Below are positions 1 through 6,122 of a DNA stretch of 64,000 nt, piece by piece. How positions within the stretch are numbered: position 1 is the stretch's first letter; each line of letters starts with the position of its first letter. The notes under the pieces are model-generated. The model searched no databases. It saw only the letters and a program-made list of their open reading frames with translations, and was not told the origin of the DNA. This DNA is from Pyramidobacter sp. YE332 (GTDB taxonomy: Bacteria; Synergistota; Synergistia; Synergistales; Dethiosulfovibrionaceae). Where the stretch lies: NCBI RefSeq assembly GCF_033060595.1, contig NZ_CP133038.1:2232001-2296000 (forward strand). The letters run 5' to 3'. Both the position numbers and the translations under genes were made by a program.

Positions 1-1049
1 TCGCGGGCGAACTCGCTGTACGCCCACAGCCGGGATTCATTTTTGCCCCTCTGGTCGGCGTACCAATAGCCGAACTCGTTGCGTTCGCCCTTGGGCGCTT
101 TCAGCCGGTAGCGGAGCGCGACTTTACCGATGTATCCCCGGCTCGTCTCGAACTCTTCCGCCAGCTGCGTGGCGGTGTAGTAGCCGCGCGCCGGAGGGAC
201 GAAGCGGTAACAGCGCCGACGCCGTCGCGCCTTCTTTCCCGGCAGAGGCAGCGCCAGCTGGTCTTCCTTCCGCGGCGCGCTTTCCGGCAGCTTCTCAGGC
301 CCTTTGGTCAGGATTGATTCGGGCTTCTTCATCCCCTCCAGCAGCGCCAGATTGCGGCGCAGCAGTTCGAGGCGTTCGGCCTCGTGATCCACTTCGATCT
401 CGACCACGCGGTCGGAATGCCCGCGGATGATCTCTTCCATGGCGTTGAAGGCCTTGATGTAGGCTTCTTTGAACGCCGCCGCTTTCTTGCCCGTGTAGCC
501 CATCACGAGGAACGTGAACCCGTCGCGGGTCATCATGTAGTAGGGAACTTCTTTTTGCGCGCCGTTAGCAACTTCAACGGTTCGGGACAAGAGCTCAAAA
601 TTGAGCTTTTGAAAATCAAAGGAACAGTCCAGCTCTTTAATATCTCGCATCACATTTTTATGTTCCTTCTCGAAATACTTGGACACGTCCATGCTGCCGA
701 CGCGGGCTTCGCCCTTCCAGAGCGTCACGCCGAGGGTGGAGCTTTCGGGCGCGACCGGCCGGGCGAAGAAGCCGTAGGTCACTTCCTGATTCGACCAGTT
801 GTTGAACATCGACTCCAGCGATTCGAGACTGACCTCGCAGTTGTGCTTGATCAGGTCGGCGATGTACAGATACGCCACGAACAGATTGTCGCCGTACTTC
901 CATCTCCGGTCGACGCCTTCGGGGAACCTGTGAAGCCCCTGATTCCAGAGCGCCAGCGCTTCGCGAATCGCCATGGCCCGAACGGCCTCATTGGGGAGCT
1001 GGTTGAACAGATGGTCCTTGCCGTAGAGTTTCGGTAATGGTGCGAGCAT
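1..1049 (-). CDS. Rha-family phage regulatory protein (incomplete, runs off the window)
   Basis: The frame is open from an ATG at 1049, preceded by a GGAGG ribosome site, to the window edge, giving 349 codons without a stop. Residues about 120-208 match the Rha/antirepressor pattern: a KYFEKEHKNVMRDIKEL helix, then YYMMTRDGFTFLVMGYTGKKA and an AFNAME helix. The first 115 residues and the basic, RRRRR-containing C-terminal part lie outside the core; the latter could be a second DNA-binding domain. Rha-type proteins are phage regulators acting on host or phage promoters. The gene is separated from an HTH gene by a duplicated regulatory segment. The family call is recognition by pattern. The C-terminus and true length cannot be seen. 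Confidence 0.75.
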   Translation of the reverse strand, partial: MLAPLPKLYGKDHLFNQLPNEAVRAMAIREALALWNQGLHRFPEGVDRRWKYGDNLFVAYLYIADLIKHNCEVSLESLESMFNNWSNQEVTYGFFARPVAPESSTLGVTLWKGEARVGSMDVSKYFEKEHKNVMRDIKELDCSFDFQKLNFELLSRTVEVANGAQKEVPYYMMTRDGFTFLVMGYTGKKAAAFKEAYIKAFNAMEEIIRGHSDRVVEIEVDHEAERLELLRRNLALLEGMKKPESILTKGPEKLPESAPRKEDQLALPLPGKKARRRRRCYRFVPPARGYYTATQLAEEFETSRGYIGKVALRYRLKAPKGERNEFGYWYADQRGKNESRLWAYSEFAR

Positions 1050-1138
1050 GTTTTTACCTCCATGAATAATCGCTCATCCACAGAGGGCAGAAGATTGTGG
1101 TATAATCTCCATGGAACCTCTGTGGTTCTGGGGCCCCG
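1018..1138. repeat. Copy A of a ~120-bp imperfect direct repeat (rha start plus leader)
   Basis: This segment is about 90% identical to 1410-1529. It holds the first ten codons of the Rha gene, its ribosome site, an extended -10 element TGGTATAAT (1098-1106), and a conserved pair of 9-bp inverted arms, CCACAGAGG (1078-1086) and CCTCTGTGG (1117-1125), that bracket the -10. It ends where the terminator-like hairpin begins. The arms are kept in both copies while other positions differ, which suggests a protein-binding or RNA-structure role. Confidence 0.8.
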
Positions 1139-1190
1139 AATAACCAAGTCCGGCCAAAGACTTGATGGTTATTCGGGGTTGCCTTTTTTG
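1111..1190 (+). ncRNA. Candidate small RNA A, antisense to the phage gene direction
   Basis: A plus-strand extended -10 (TGGTATAAT, 1098-1106) is followed by a small GAACC/GGTTC hairpin. Next comes a long hairpin whose arms are 1134-1150 and 1159-1178 (CCCCGAATAACC against GGTTATTCGGGG), then a T run at 1184-1189. That is a promoter plus an intrinsic terminator enclosing about 80 nt without an open frame. No clear -35 is visible. The terminator overlaps the 3' end of the minus-strand HTH gene, so an alternative reading is a terminator only. Expression is inferred. Confidence 0.4.
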
Positions 1191-1327
1191 AGTTCGCTTT
1201 CAGGAATGCGCCACGCCTTCCCGAACTTTACGCCTTTCATTCGGCCTGTACGCAGCCATATCCTCACGGTGTCAATGTGAACTCCAATGATTTCGGCAAC
1301 CTCCTTTACTGTGAGAAGTTTATCCAT
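1169..1327 (-). CDS. Excisionase-like helix-turn-helix protein (52 aa)
   Basis: A 52-residue protein beginning MDKLLTVKEVAEIIGVH, followed by TVRIWLRTGRMKGVKFGKAWRI, is the classic MerR/excisionase-type winged HTH (HTH_17 style). That layout is a recognition helix at about residues 18-24, then a GRxxG.K.G..WRI wing. I chose the ATG at 1327 because GGAGGG lies six bases upstream; an upstream in-frame ATG has no site. Such small proteins act as excisionases or as promoter-binding regulators in prophages. Its stop codon lies inside the hairpin of small-RNA candidate A. With no integrase in view, excisionase function is only a possibility. Confidence 0.7.
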   Translation of the reverse strand: MDKLLTVKEVAEIIGVHIDTVRIWLRTGRMKGVKFGKAWRIPESELKKGNPE

Positions 1328-1366
1328 TTCTCGCCCTCCTTCCTTATTCACGATGATACCATATGA

Positions 1367-1441
1367 TTAAAGATGATTCAAGGGGGGCAGAAAAATATTC
1401 TCGAAGAGGTTGCCGTAGAGTTTCGGTAGTGGTGCGAGCAT
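1367..1441 (-). pseudogene. Truncated second copy of the Rha gene start
   Basis: An ATG at 1441 with the same GGAGG site as the real Rha gene opens a 24-codon frame. Its first ten residues, MLAPLPKLYG, are identical to the Rha start at 1049; then the frame diverges and stops. It is best read as the relic of a duplication that copied the leader and first codons of the gene. It could still be translated as a leader peptide. Confidence 0.55.
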
Positions 1442-1529
1442 TTTTTACCTCCATGAATAATGGCTCATCCACAGAGGATAGAAGATTGTGATATAATCTC
1501 CATGGAACCTCTGTGGTTCTGGGACCCCG
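1410..1529. repeat. Copy B of the ~120-bp imperfect direct repeat
   Basis: The partner of 1018-1138. It keeps the CCACAGAGG (1469-1477) and CCTCTGTGG (1508-1516) arms and the extended -10 (TGATATAAT, 1489-1497). The terminator hairpin that follows has the same CCCCG...CGGGG outer stem as copy A but an unrelated inner sequence. Confidence 0.8.
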
Positions 1530-1577
1530 TTCATCTGTCTTCTGCCGAGAAGATTTTGCAGATGCGCGGGGTTTTTG
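1503..1577 (+). ncRNA. Candidate small RNA B, paralogue of candidate A
   Basis: It has the same architecture as candidate A: an extended -10 at 1489-1497, a GAACC/GGTTC mini-hairpin, a terminator stem at 1525-1537 with 1559-1571 (CCCCGTTCATCTG with CAGATGCGCGGGG), and T5 at 1572-1576. The transcript would be about 75 nt and end just before the antisense stop of the small RHH gene. Two copies with a shared promoter and divergent loops argue against chance, but transcription is unproven. Confidence 0.4.
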
Positions 1578-1766
1578 CTATTTGTCCGCAGGTTCAAATT
1601 TTAATGTACCGGCGGCAAAGCGTTCCATAAAATTCTCAAGCACGGTGTTCATGGGAAGCCCCAACTCCACGCACTTAATCTTGAAAGGCAGTAGCTTTTC
1701 AGAATTAATCGTCGTGGTGAAGGTTTTTCTTCCCCTTGAGTTTTCCTCTTCGCCTCGCTTTGCCAT
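1578..1766 (-). CDS. Small ribbon-helix-helix-like protein (62 aa)
   Basis: The 62-residue protein has a charged N-terminus, then KTFTTTINSEKLLPFKIKC, a beta strand followed by a helix, then LPMNTVLENFMERF. That order is the layout of CopG/Arc-type ribbon-helix-helix DNA-binding proteins. The ATG at 1766 is preceded by GAGGTGA. It is driven by a near-perfect sigma-70 promoter (1794-1822) with palindromes in and beside it, so autorepression is likely. Role unknown: it could control the neighbouring Rha/HTH genes or partition. Family assignment is structural guesswork from a short sequence. Confidence 0.6.
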   Translation of the reverse strand: MAKRGEEENSRGRKTFTTTINSEKLLPFKIKCVELGLPMNTVLENFMERFAAGTLKFEPADK

Positions 1767-1793
1767 GTGTATATCACCTCGCTTTCAGGACAC

Positions 1794-1836
1794 ATTATAA
1801 ACATGTTTTTACATAGTGTCAAGTATTAACACGTTT
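1794..1836 (-). promoter_or_regulatory. Consensus sigma-70 promoter with palindromic operator candidates
   Basis: On the minus strand, TTGACA (1817-1822) and TATAAT (1794-1799) are separated by 17 bp, matching both consensus boxes. The spacer contains the perfect palindrome AAACATGTTT (1799-1808), and a related half-palindrome AACACGTTT lies at 1828-1836. This drives the 62-residue RHH-like gene. The rest of the gap to the holin stop at 1889 holds nothing else recognisable. Confidence 0.75.
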
Positions 1837-1888
1837 ATGAATATCCCGGAAGCATTCCTACAAGAATCCAATTTTGAATTCGCGTAAC

Positions 1889-2263
1889 TTACTCATCGTG
1901 CCCACGGCGATCCCACTTCCCCTCCGACAGCCACTTTTGCAGACCGTCGAACGCGGCCTGCAGCGTCTCCTGGATCTCGGTATAGCAGATGTCCAAAAGA
2001 GGGCCGCCAACGTAGCCGCACATGGAGATGATGACCGCAGACAGCTGCTTGCTCACCCCCAGGCTGTCAAGCCCCCAGGCGACAATCGCGCCGATCGCCC
2101 CGGCGCTGATCAGCCCCACTGTAAAACGCCAGCCGTCGAACGGCTCTCCGAGATGCTCACGACCGGCGCGTACTCCTTGAAAAATCATGGCCAGCATCGC
2201 TCCCACACCTCCCGTCATGGCGATGTCGATCAACGTCCGCTCGTGCTGTTCCTCTCCCGGCAT
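1889..2263 (-). CDS. Phage holin, LydA/holin_3 type
   Basis: The 124-residue protein has a short polar N-terminus and hydrophobic helices at about residues 14-30, 47-65 and 72-92, with Gly/Ala-rich faces. Its C-terminus is charged and amphipathic. Size, topology and position directly after the endolysin gene fit a holin that permeabilises the inner membrane and lets endolysin reach the wall. The ATG at 2263 follows GGAGATAGTCA. The particular holin family is a guess; the lysis role is supported mainly by context. Confidence 0.7.
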   Translation of the reverse strand: MPGEEQHERTLIDIAMTGGVGAMLAMIFQGVRAGREHLGEPFDGWRFTVGLISAGAIGAIVAWGLDSLGVSKQLSAVIISMCGYVGGPLLDICYTEIQETLQAAFDGLQKWLSEGKWDRRGHDE

Positions 2264-2266
2264 TGA

Positions 2267-2665
2267 CTATCTCCTTTTTCGCAAATCCCACTTTCTCAAA
2301 TGCCCATCCGGCGCTTTGGCGACATCGATGTGCACGCCCCAATCATAGAGCCCGACGCCGCCCAGCTCGGGCAGCCGTCCGTCGTACCACGCCTTGGCGA
2401 TGGCGTTGTAGACTGCCAGCGGCGACAGGCGTTCACAATGGAAATCCATCGCCTGCCCCTTCAGATGTTTCGACGTCGGCGAACCGCCCTGCCTGGTGTT
2501 GCGCGCCTTGCAGCGGCACACGCTGTGAACGTGCATTGGTTCTTTCAGGATTGTCCTAACCTTCTCCGCCAGTTCCAGCAGCCGCGGATCGGGCGTGTCG
2601 AAACCGCAGTGATCGCGGCACGCGCACTCCTCCCGGCTGAAATGCTCCGATAGTTTTTCGGACAT
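2267..2665 (-). CDS. Endolysin, peptidase M15 (D-Ala-D-Ala carboxypeptidase-like)
   Basis: The 132-residue protein has the M15_3 zinc-site pattern: SKHLKGQAMDF around residues 64-74 (H-x6-D ligand pair) and the late WGVHID ligand. It resembles phage peptidases that cut the peptide stems of peptidoglycan. LSEHFSREE at the N-terminus and a CRCK segment are typical of this family. There is no signal peptide, consistent with holin-dependent release. The ATG at 2665 has GAGGTGA upstream. The gene ends 3 bp before the holin start, so the two form a lysis cassette that begins beyond the fibre and radical SAM genes. Confidence 0.85.
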   Translation of the reverse strand: MSEKLSEHFSREECACRDHCGFDTPDPRLLELAEKVRTILKEPMHVHSVCRCKARNTRQGGSPTSKHLKGQAMDFHCERLSPLAVYNAIAKAWYDGRLPELGGVGLYDWGVHIDVAKAPDGHLRKWDLRKRR

Positions 2666-2706
2666 AAAATCACCTCAGTCATATTCTGTAGAAACCAAAC
2701 TCGCCC

Positions 2707-2735
2707 TTGACTTTTAGTACCATATATGATACTAT
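2707..2735 (+). promoter_or_regulatory. Toxin-antitoxin promoter with overlapping palindromic operator
   Basis: TTGACT (2707-2712) and TACTAT (2730-2735) are 17 bp apart on the plus strand. An 18-bp palindrome with one mismatched pair, AGTACCATATATGATACT (2716-2733), covers the spacer and -10. This fits autorepression by the ribbon-helix-helix antitoxin encoded just downstream. Confidence 0.7.
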
Positions 2736-2759
2736 TACATCAGCAAGGGAGGCGGCAGC

Positions 2760-3020
2760 ATGGAGATACTGCTCAAAAAGCAACCGCAAAAATACCTCAA
2801 AAAGCTCGACGAAAAAACGAGAACGAAGCTGTATGCCGCCCTCGACGAAGTCTCGGAATTCAAGGGCGACATTCGCAGGCTGGCGGGCACGAAAAATCTA
2901 TACCGCTACAAAACGCCGCCTTTCCGCATCATCTTTGAATGGCGCAAGAGCGAAATCGTTATCACCGTCATCGAAATCAACACTCGAATCGATATCAAAT
3001 ACAAGGAGGCCGCACGATGA
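2760..3020 (+). CDS. RelE/ParE-superfamily toxin
   Basis: The 86-residue basic protein contains the family order: an N-terminal helix rich in Lys, a LYAALDEV helix, then RRLAGTKNLYRYKTPPFRIIFEW and a terminal beta strand (VITVIEINTR). The RLxG...YRxxxPxFRIIF stretch is the RelE/ParE core. RelE members cleave mRNA in the ribosome; ParE members target gyrase, and I cannot tell which applies. The ATG follows GGGAGG. It overlaps its antitoxin by ATGA. It lies on the opposite strand from the phage lytic genes, so it is likely expressed in the lysogen. Confidence 0.8.
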   Translation: MEILLKKQPQKYLKKLDEKTRTKLYAALDEVSEFKGDIRRLAGTKNLYRYKTPPFRIIFEWRKSEIVITVIEINTRIDIKYKEAAR

Positions 3021-3301
3021 AAAAAGGACTCGGAATGGAAGATATCCGGCGCCGCATAGCGCGCATCGACGCGCAGCCCGCCGAGGAACTGACGCCTGAA
3101 GAACGGGCGTCGCTGGACGCCGCGGAGGCCATGGACGACGGGACGACCATTGCCTTGGAGGAACTGAAGCTGCAGCTCGACGAGTACAGCGGGCGCATTG
3201 TGCTGCGGATCCCGCGCAGCCTGCATAAGACGTTGAAAGACGCCGCCGCCGTCGAGGGAGTCAGCCTCAACCAGTACATGTTGTATAAACTGGCGCGCTA
3301 G
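3017..3301 (+). CDS. Antitoxin with C-terminal ribbon-helix-helix domain
   Basis: The 94-residue protein has an acidic N-terminal half (residues 1-60) that should wrap the toxin. Its C-terminal half, GRIVLRIPRSLHKTLKDAA then EGVSLNQYMLYKLA, is the HicB/Arc-type ribbon-helix-helix DNA-binding fold. Translation is coupled to the toxin through an ATGA overlap, and the order is toxin first. It probably represses the promoter at 2707-2735 through the palindrome there. Confidence 0.8.
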   Translation: MKKGLGMEDIRRRIARIDAQPAEELTPEERASLDAAEAMDDGTTIALEELKLQLDEYSGRIVLRIPRSLHKTLKDAAAVEGVSLNQYMLYKLAR

Positions 3302-3312
3302 ACAGCGCCGAT

Positions 3313-3355
3313 CAACAAGGACGCTCCCGCGTGAGGGCGTCCTTGTTGCGTTTTA
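3313..3355. terminator. Terminator between the converging toxin-antitoxin operon and phage genes
   Basis: A 12-bp perfect stem (CAACAAGGACGC at 3313-3324 with GCGTCCTTGTTG at 3337-3348) is followed by CGTTTT. It ends the plus-strand toxin-antitoxin transcript and could also stop minus-strand transcription arriving from 3364. Confidence 0.8.
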
Positions 3356-3363
3356 GTTCTCCT

Positions 3364-4056
3364 TTACGGCTCCTGCGGCGTAGGCGTATAGGTATATGTC
3401 GTGTCGGGGTCGAAGACGGGGGTGTCGTGGGGTGTCCAGATACAAGGTACGGCGTTCACTTCCGCTTCCGTCGTCGCGGCCTGCACGGCGGCTATGTGCA
3501 GCGCTTTGTCGGCGGCGATCTGGGCACGTTGGGAATCGATTAGATTTAGCACGAAAATAAAGAGGTTCATCCCGCAGCTCTGGGGAAGGGTCGCACCGGA
3601 GAAGGTGTTATAGGTGTTTACCAGATTATCGAGTGCGGTTTGTTCCTCGGGCGTCTGGGGGCCGTCGTTCAGGTGCGCGCACAACGAAGCGACGACTCCG
3701 ATGGTATCTTCGGGGGCTGCTTCGGGACCGGGGGCAAGCATCAGAAGCATCTCGTCGATCTCTGTCGCTTGTCGCGCCGCGTGGCTTTCGATCAGCTGGA
3801 TGCGCTGCGTTTTCAGCGCATCCAGGCGAAGCGCCGGTATGTTCAGTTCACCTTGCGCGTCGATACGCACGCAGACGGGGTAATACCCCGAAGCGCAGCG
3901 GTAGGGCGCGCCTGTCCCTGTCAGCTCGTCCATGCCAAGAAAAATGTCGAACAGCCATTCCCTAGAGTTATTTTCAACTTCGTGCCCGGCGACTTTTACT
4001 TTGTCGTAGGCTTTGATGTCGTTATCGTAGCTGTCTTTATAGGTTACGAATGCCAT
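3364..4056 (-). CDS. Unknown 230-aa protein coupled to the radical SAM gene
   Basis: The start is the ATG at 4056, preceded by AAAGGA. The much longer open frame that reaches 4641 is antisense noise over the radical SAM gene. The 230-residue protein begins MAFVTYKDSYDND, has a Cys-containing segment (CASGYYPVC), a helical stretch around residues 80-110, a second Cys pair, and a Thr/Tyr/Pro-rich end (TYTYTPTPQEP). It overlaps the radical SAM gene by 13 bp, so the two are made together. No family recognised. It could be the maturase substrate, a fibre-assembly factor or a tip protein. Confidence 0.7.
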   Translation of the reverse strand: MAFVTYKDSYDNDIKAYDKVKVAGHEVENNSREWLFDIFLGMDELTGTGAPYRCASGYYPVCVRIDAQGELNIPALRLDALKTQRIQLIESHAARQATEIDEMLLMLAPGPEAAPEDTIGVVASLCAHLNDGPQTPEEQTALDNLVNTYNTFSGATLPQSCGMNLFIFVLNLIDSQRAQIAADKALHIAAVQAATTEAEVNAVPCIWTPHDTPVFDPDTTYTYTPTPQEP

Positions 4057-5030
4057 GTCGTTTTCCTTTCTTTCAATGAATGGTATATGCGCGCCACTGC
4101 GCGCGCCCATGTGTACGCGCACCACGGCCTTACGTGAGCCGTATCGCCACGCGTGTAGGCGTAGCACGGGTTGCACTCGCGGTACAACACGCATTCGCGG
4201 CACGTGTGCGGGGCCATGCGCGCTTCTACCCGCCAGTTTTTCGACGGCTGTCTTTTGTTGCAGGCGAACTGGATACACGGGTACTCTGTGCCGTCGGGCG
4301 TTTGACAGCGCGCCGTTTCGCCTATGCCGCAGCCGTGTGCGACGCGGTCGGGAGGGGGGAGAAGCTCCTGCCAGATCGCGCATTCCGGATGCGCTTCCAT
4401 CCAATCGACGACAAGACACATTTGTTCCGCAAGGGTGGGCGCGAGTTCCATCGGTATCGGATCCTGCACCGTGAAATTTGAAACGACCGTCTCGACGCCG
4501 AGTCCGAGCAGGAAGACGACGTTTTCGGCGTAGTCCGGGATGTCTTCGGGCGTGAATGTCGCCTTGACGGAAAAGCGTTCTTTGGGGAGAAGCGTCTGCG
4601 CAGTTCTCAGCCCCGCGACCGCAGCGTCGAAGCTGCCGCACCGATTTTTGTCGTGCCGCGCTTTACATCCGTCGATAGAGAAACCGAAACGGATATTGCC
4701 CCGGTATTTTTCGATGAGCGCTTTCTGGCGCTCTCCCGAAACCAGCGTGCCGTTAGTCTGTATTTTGAATTGCGGGCGGCAGTGGAACTCTTCGATAACT
4801 GGCGTAAGACGCGTGAAAAGCTCGTCCAGTTTTTCGGGGTACAATAGCGCTTCGCCGCCGATGCAGTAGACGAGTATGTCCTCGTCACGCGGGTTGTCCT
4901 CGTGGAGTCTGCTCGAAACATAACGGCAGGCCCGTTCCGGGTCGAATACGTCGTTCCATTTTTTGCACTGGTAACAATAAGAACACCGCAGGTTACAGTC
5001 GAAATTCGTGAAAACGAGGTAGGTCCGCAT
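4044..5030 (-). CDS. Radical SAM/SPASM maturase encoded in the prophage fibre region
   Basis: The 328-residue protein has the radical SAM cluster motif C12-x3-C16-x2-C19 (NFDCNLRCSYCYQC). It also has a GGE motif near residue 58 (YCIGGEALLYPE) and the FSIDG segment typical of peptide- and protein-modifying members. A Cys-rich SPASM-like C-terminus has cysteines near 234, 242, 252, 257, 277, 280, 286, 289 and 304, enough for two auxiliary Fe-S clusters. Family knowledge: SPASM enzymes modify ribosomal peptides or protein side chains (sactipeptides, sulfatase maturation, quinohemoprotein crosslinks). It sits in a run of small genes directly after two fibre genes, so a virion protein may be the substrate; that is inference. 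Requires anaerobic conditions. Confidence 0.85.
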   Translation of the reverse strand: MRTYLVFTNFDCNLRCSYCYQCKKWNDVFDPERACRYVSSRLHEDNPRDEDILVYCIGGEALLYPEKLDELFTRLTPVIEEFHCRPQFKIQTNGTLVSGERQKALIEKYRGNIRFGFSIDGCKARHDKNRCGSFDAAVAGLRTAQTLLPKERFSVKATFTPEDIPDYAENVVFLLGLGVETVVSNFTVQDPIPMELAPTLAEQMCLVVDWMEAHPECAIWQELLPPPDRVAHGCGIGETARCQTPDGTEYPCIQFACNKRQPSKNWRVEARMAPHTCRECVLYRECNPCYAYTRGDTAHVRPWCAYTWARAVARIYHSLKERKTTWHS

Positions 5031-5837
5031 TTACACGACGAGATGGGCGTTTTCGTTGACCGTGTACGACCGCAACGCCTCGACGCCCTGCTGCGCCGCG
5101 AGCGCGATCTCTCGGATCCCCGCCACGTCGTGCCCGGCGAGGGCGACGTCGCCGAGGGGGACGCTGACAGCGAGAAGATCGTTCAGCTGCGCCCGTTCGT
5201 CTTCGGGGAGCAGCGTCTGGATGCGACCAAGTATATAGCACAGAATAATAGACAGCTTCTCGATGCGGGAATAGAGCGAACCGTACTCGCGCAGCGTGAT
5301 CGTTTCTTTCACCACTTCGAGCATGTGTTCCGTGACGCCGTGCTCGTTCAGCGCCATAAAGCTGTCGTTGTCGCGGAGATACTGGTACTTGAAAGCGTTC
5401 TTGTAGAGGTCGGCAAGTGTCTTTTCGCCGCCGAAGAACACGCGCTTGTAGCTCAGCGCGTAATTTTCGGGCTGCGCTGCCGGAGGTACCTCATCGTAGA
5501 CGAGGTATTTCCGAACCCCCGTGGGGAGGTACTCGCCGGAACCCACCAGCGGCGCGTAGACAATTTTTCCTTCGATGGGCGTGTCGAGGTATTCGTCGTT
5601 GATTCCTTGCCCCCAGTAGAACAAGCTGACGTAGACGCCGTTGTGGTAATGGCCGACGACGGTGTTGTTTTTGTCGTAAACGAATTGGTCATCATGCGTC
5701 AAAACGTCGGGTTCTATCGTGTTTTCGCCGAGAACGGCCGTGTATTCCCCGCTCTGGTAAGCTTTGATGTTCTCGAATTTGGCGATGGTCTTAGGGTAGT
5801 TGTACCGGTTCAAGAGTTCGATAAAACTAAGCGCCAT
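5031..5837 (-). CDS. Unknown 268-aa protein upstream of the radical SAM maturase
   Basis: I chose the ATG at 5837, eight bases after GGAGG. The protein (MALSFIELLNRYNYPKT...) is mixed alpha/beta without signal peptide or membrane segment. Aromatic-rich residues 40-120 (VYVSLFYWGQG, VRKYLVYDEVP) suggest a beta-rich virion-type fold. The last third is helical and includes a RIEKLSIILCYILGRI segment. It abuts the maturase (stop at 5031, maturase ATG at 5030). No family recognised; candidates are a fibre or baseplate component or a partner of the maturase. Confidence 0.65.
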   Translation of the reverse strand: MALSFIELLNRYNYPKTIAKFENIKAYQSGEYTAVLGENTIEPDVLTHDDQFVYDKNNTVVGHYHNGVYVSLFYWGQGINDEYLDTPIEGKIVYAPLVGSGEYLPTGVRKYLVYDEVPPAAQPENYALSYKRVFFGGEKTLADLYKNAFKYQYLRDNDSFMALNEHGVTEHMLEVVKETITLREYGSLYSRIEKLSIILCYILGRIQTLLPEDERAQLNDLLAVSVPLGDVALAGHDVAGIREIALAAQQGVEALRSYTVNENAHLVV

Positions 5838-6105
5838 GGGCGACACCTCCTGTCATCGAGCGATACAGGTTTAAAACTGGCCTTTCGTCACACTTGAGCT
5901 CACCGAAAGAGACGCCGCCGCGCCATTCAGGACACGAGCGATCCAATCGGAACAATCCCAGCGCAAGATTGAGGATTTCGCGCAGCCCCCAATTCGGCGC
6001 TTCTGCATCATCGGGGACAAGGACAACACTCTGCCCGTCGCGCAGGCAGCGTTCTGTTTCGCTAGCCCAGTCGGTGTAGCTTGAAAGTCGAATTTCGCAT
6101 CTCAT
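5827..6105 (-). CDS. Small unknown protein (92 aa) in the radical SAM cluster
   Basis: The 92-residue protein starts with an ATG seven bases after GGAGGAG and overlaps the next gene by 11 bp. It is soluble-looking, with two cysteines in the middle and C-terminal half and a WGLREILNLALGLFRLD helix. Strong ribosome site and tight spacing support a real gene. Function unknown; small proteins next to SPASM enzymes can be substrates or recognition partners, but no leader-peptide motif is clear. Confidence 0.6.
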   Translation of the reverse strand: MRCEIRLSSYTDWASETERCLRDGQSVVLVPDDAEAPNWGLREILNLALGLFRLDRSCPEWRGGVSFGELKCDERPVLNLYRSMTGGVAHGA

Positions 6106-6122
6106 TTTTTCTCCTCCATCCT

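Noticed and set aside
384..1037. 217-codon plus-strand frame at the left edge
   Set aside because: It is the antisense of the Rha-type gene, whose family match and ribosome site are convincing.
3364..4641. 425-codon frame reading through the radical SAM gene
   Set aside because: Only the part after the ATG at 4056 has a ribosome site and protein-like composition; the rest is an Arg-rich shadow of the maturase.
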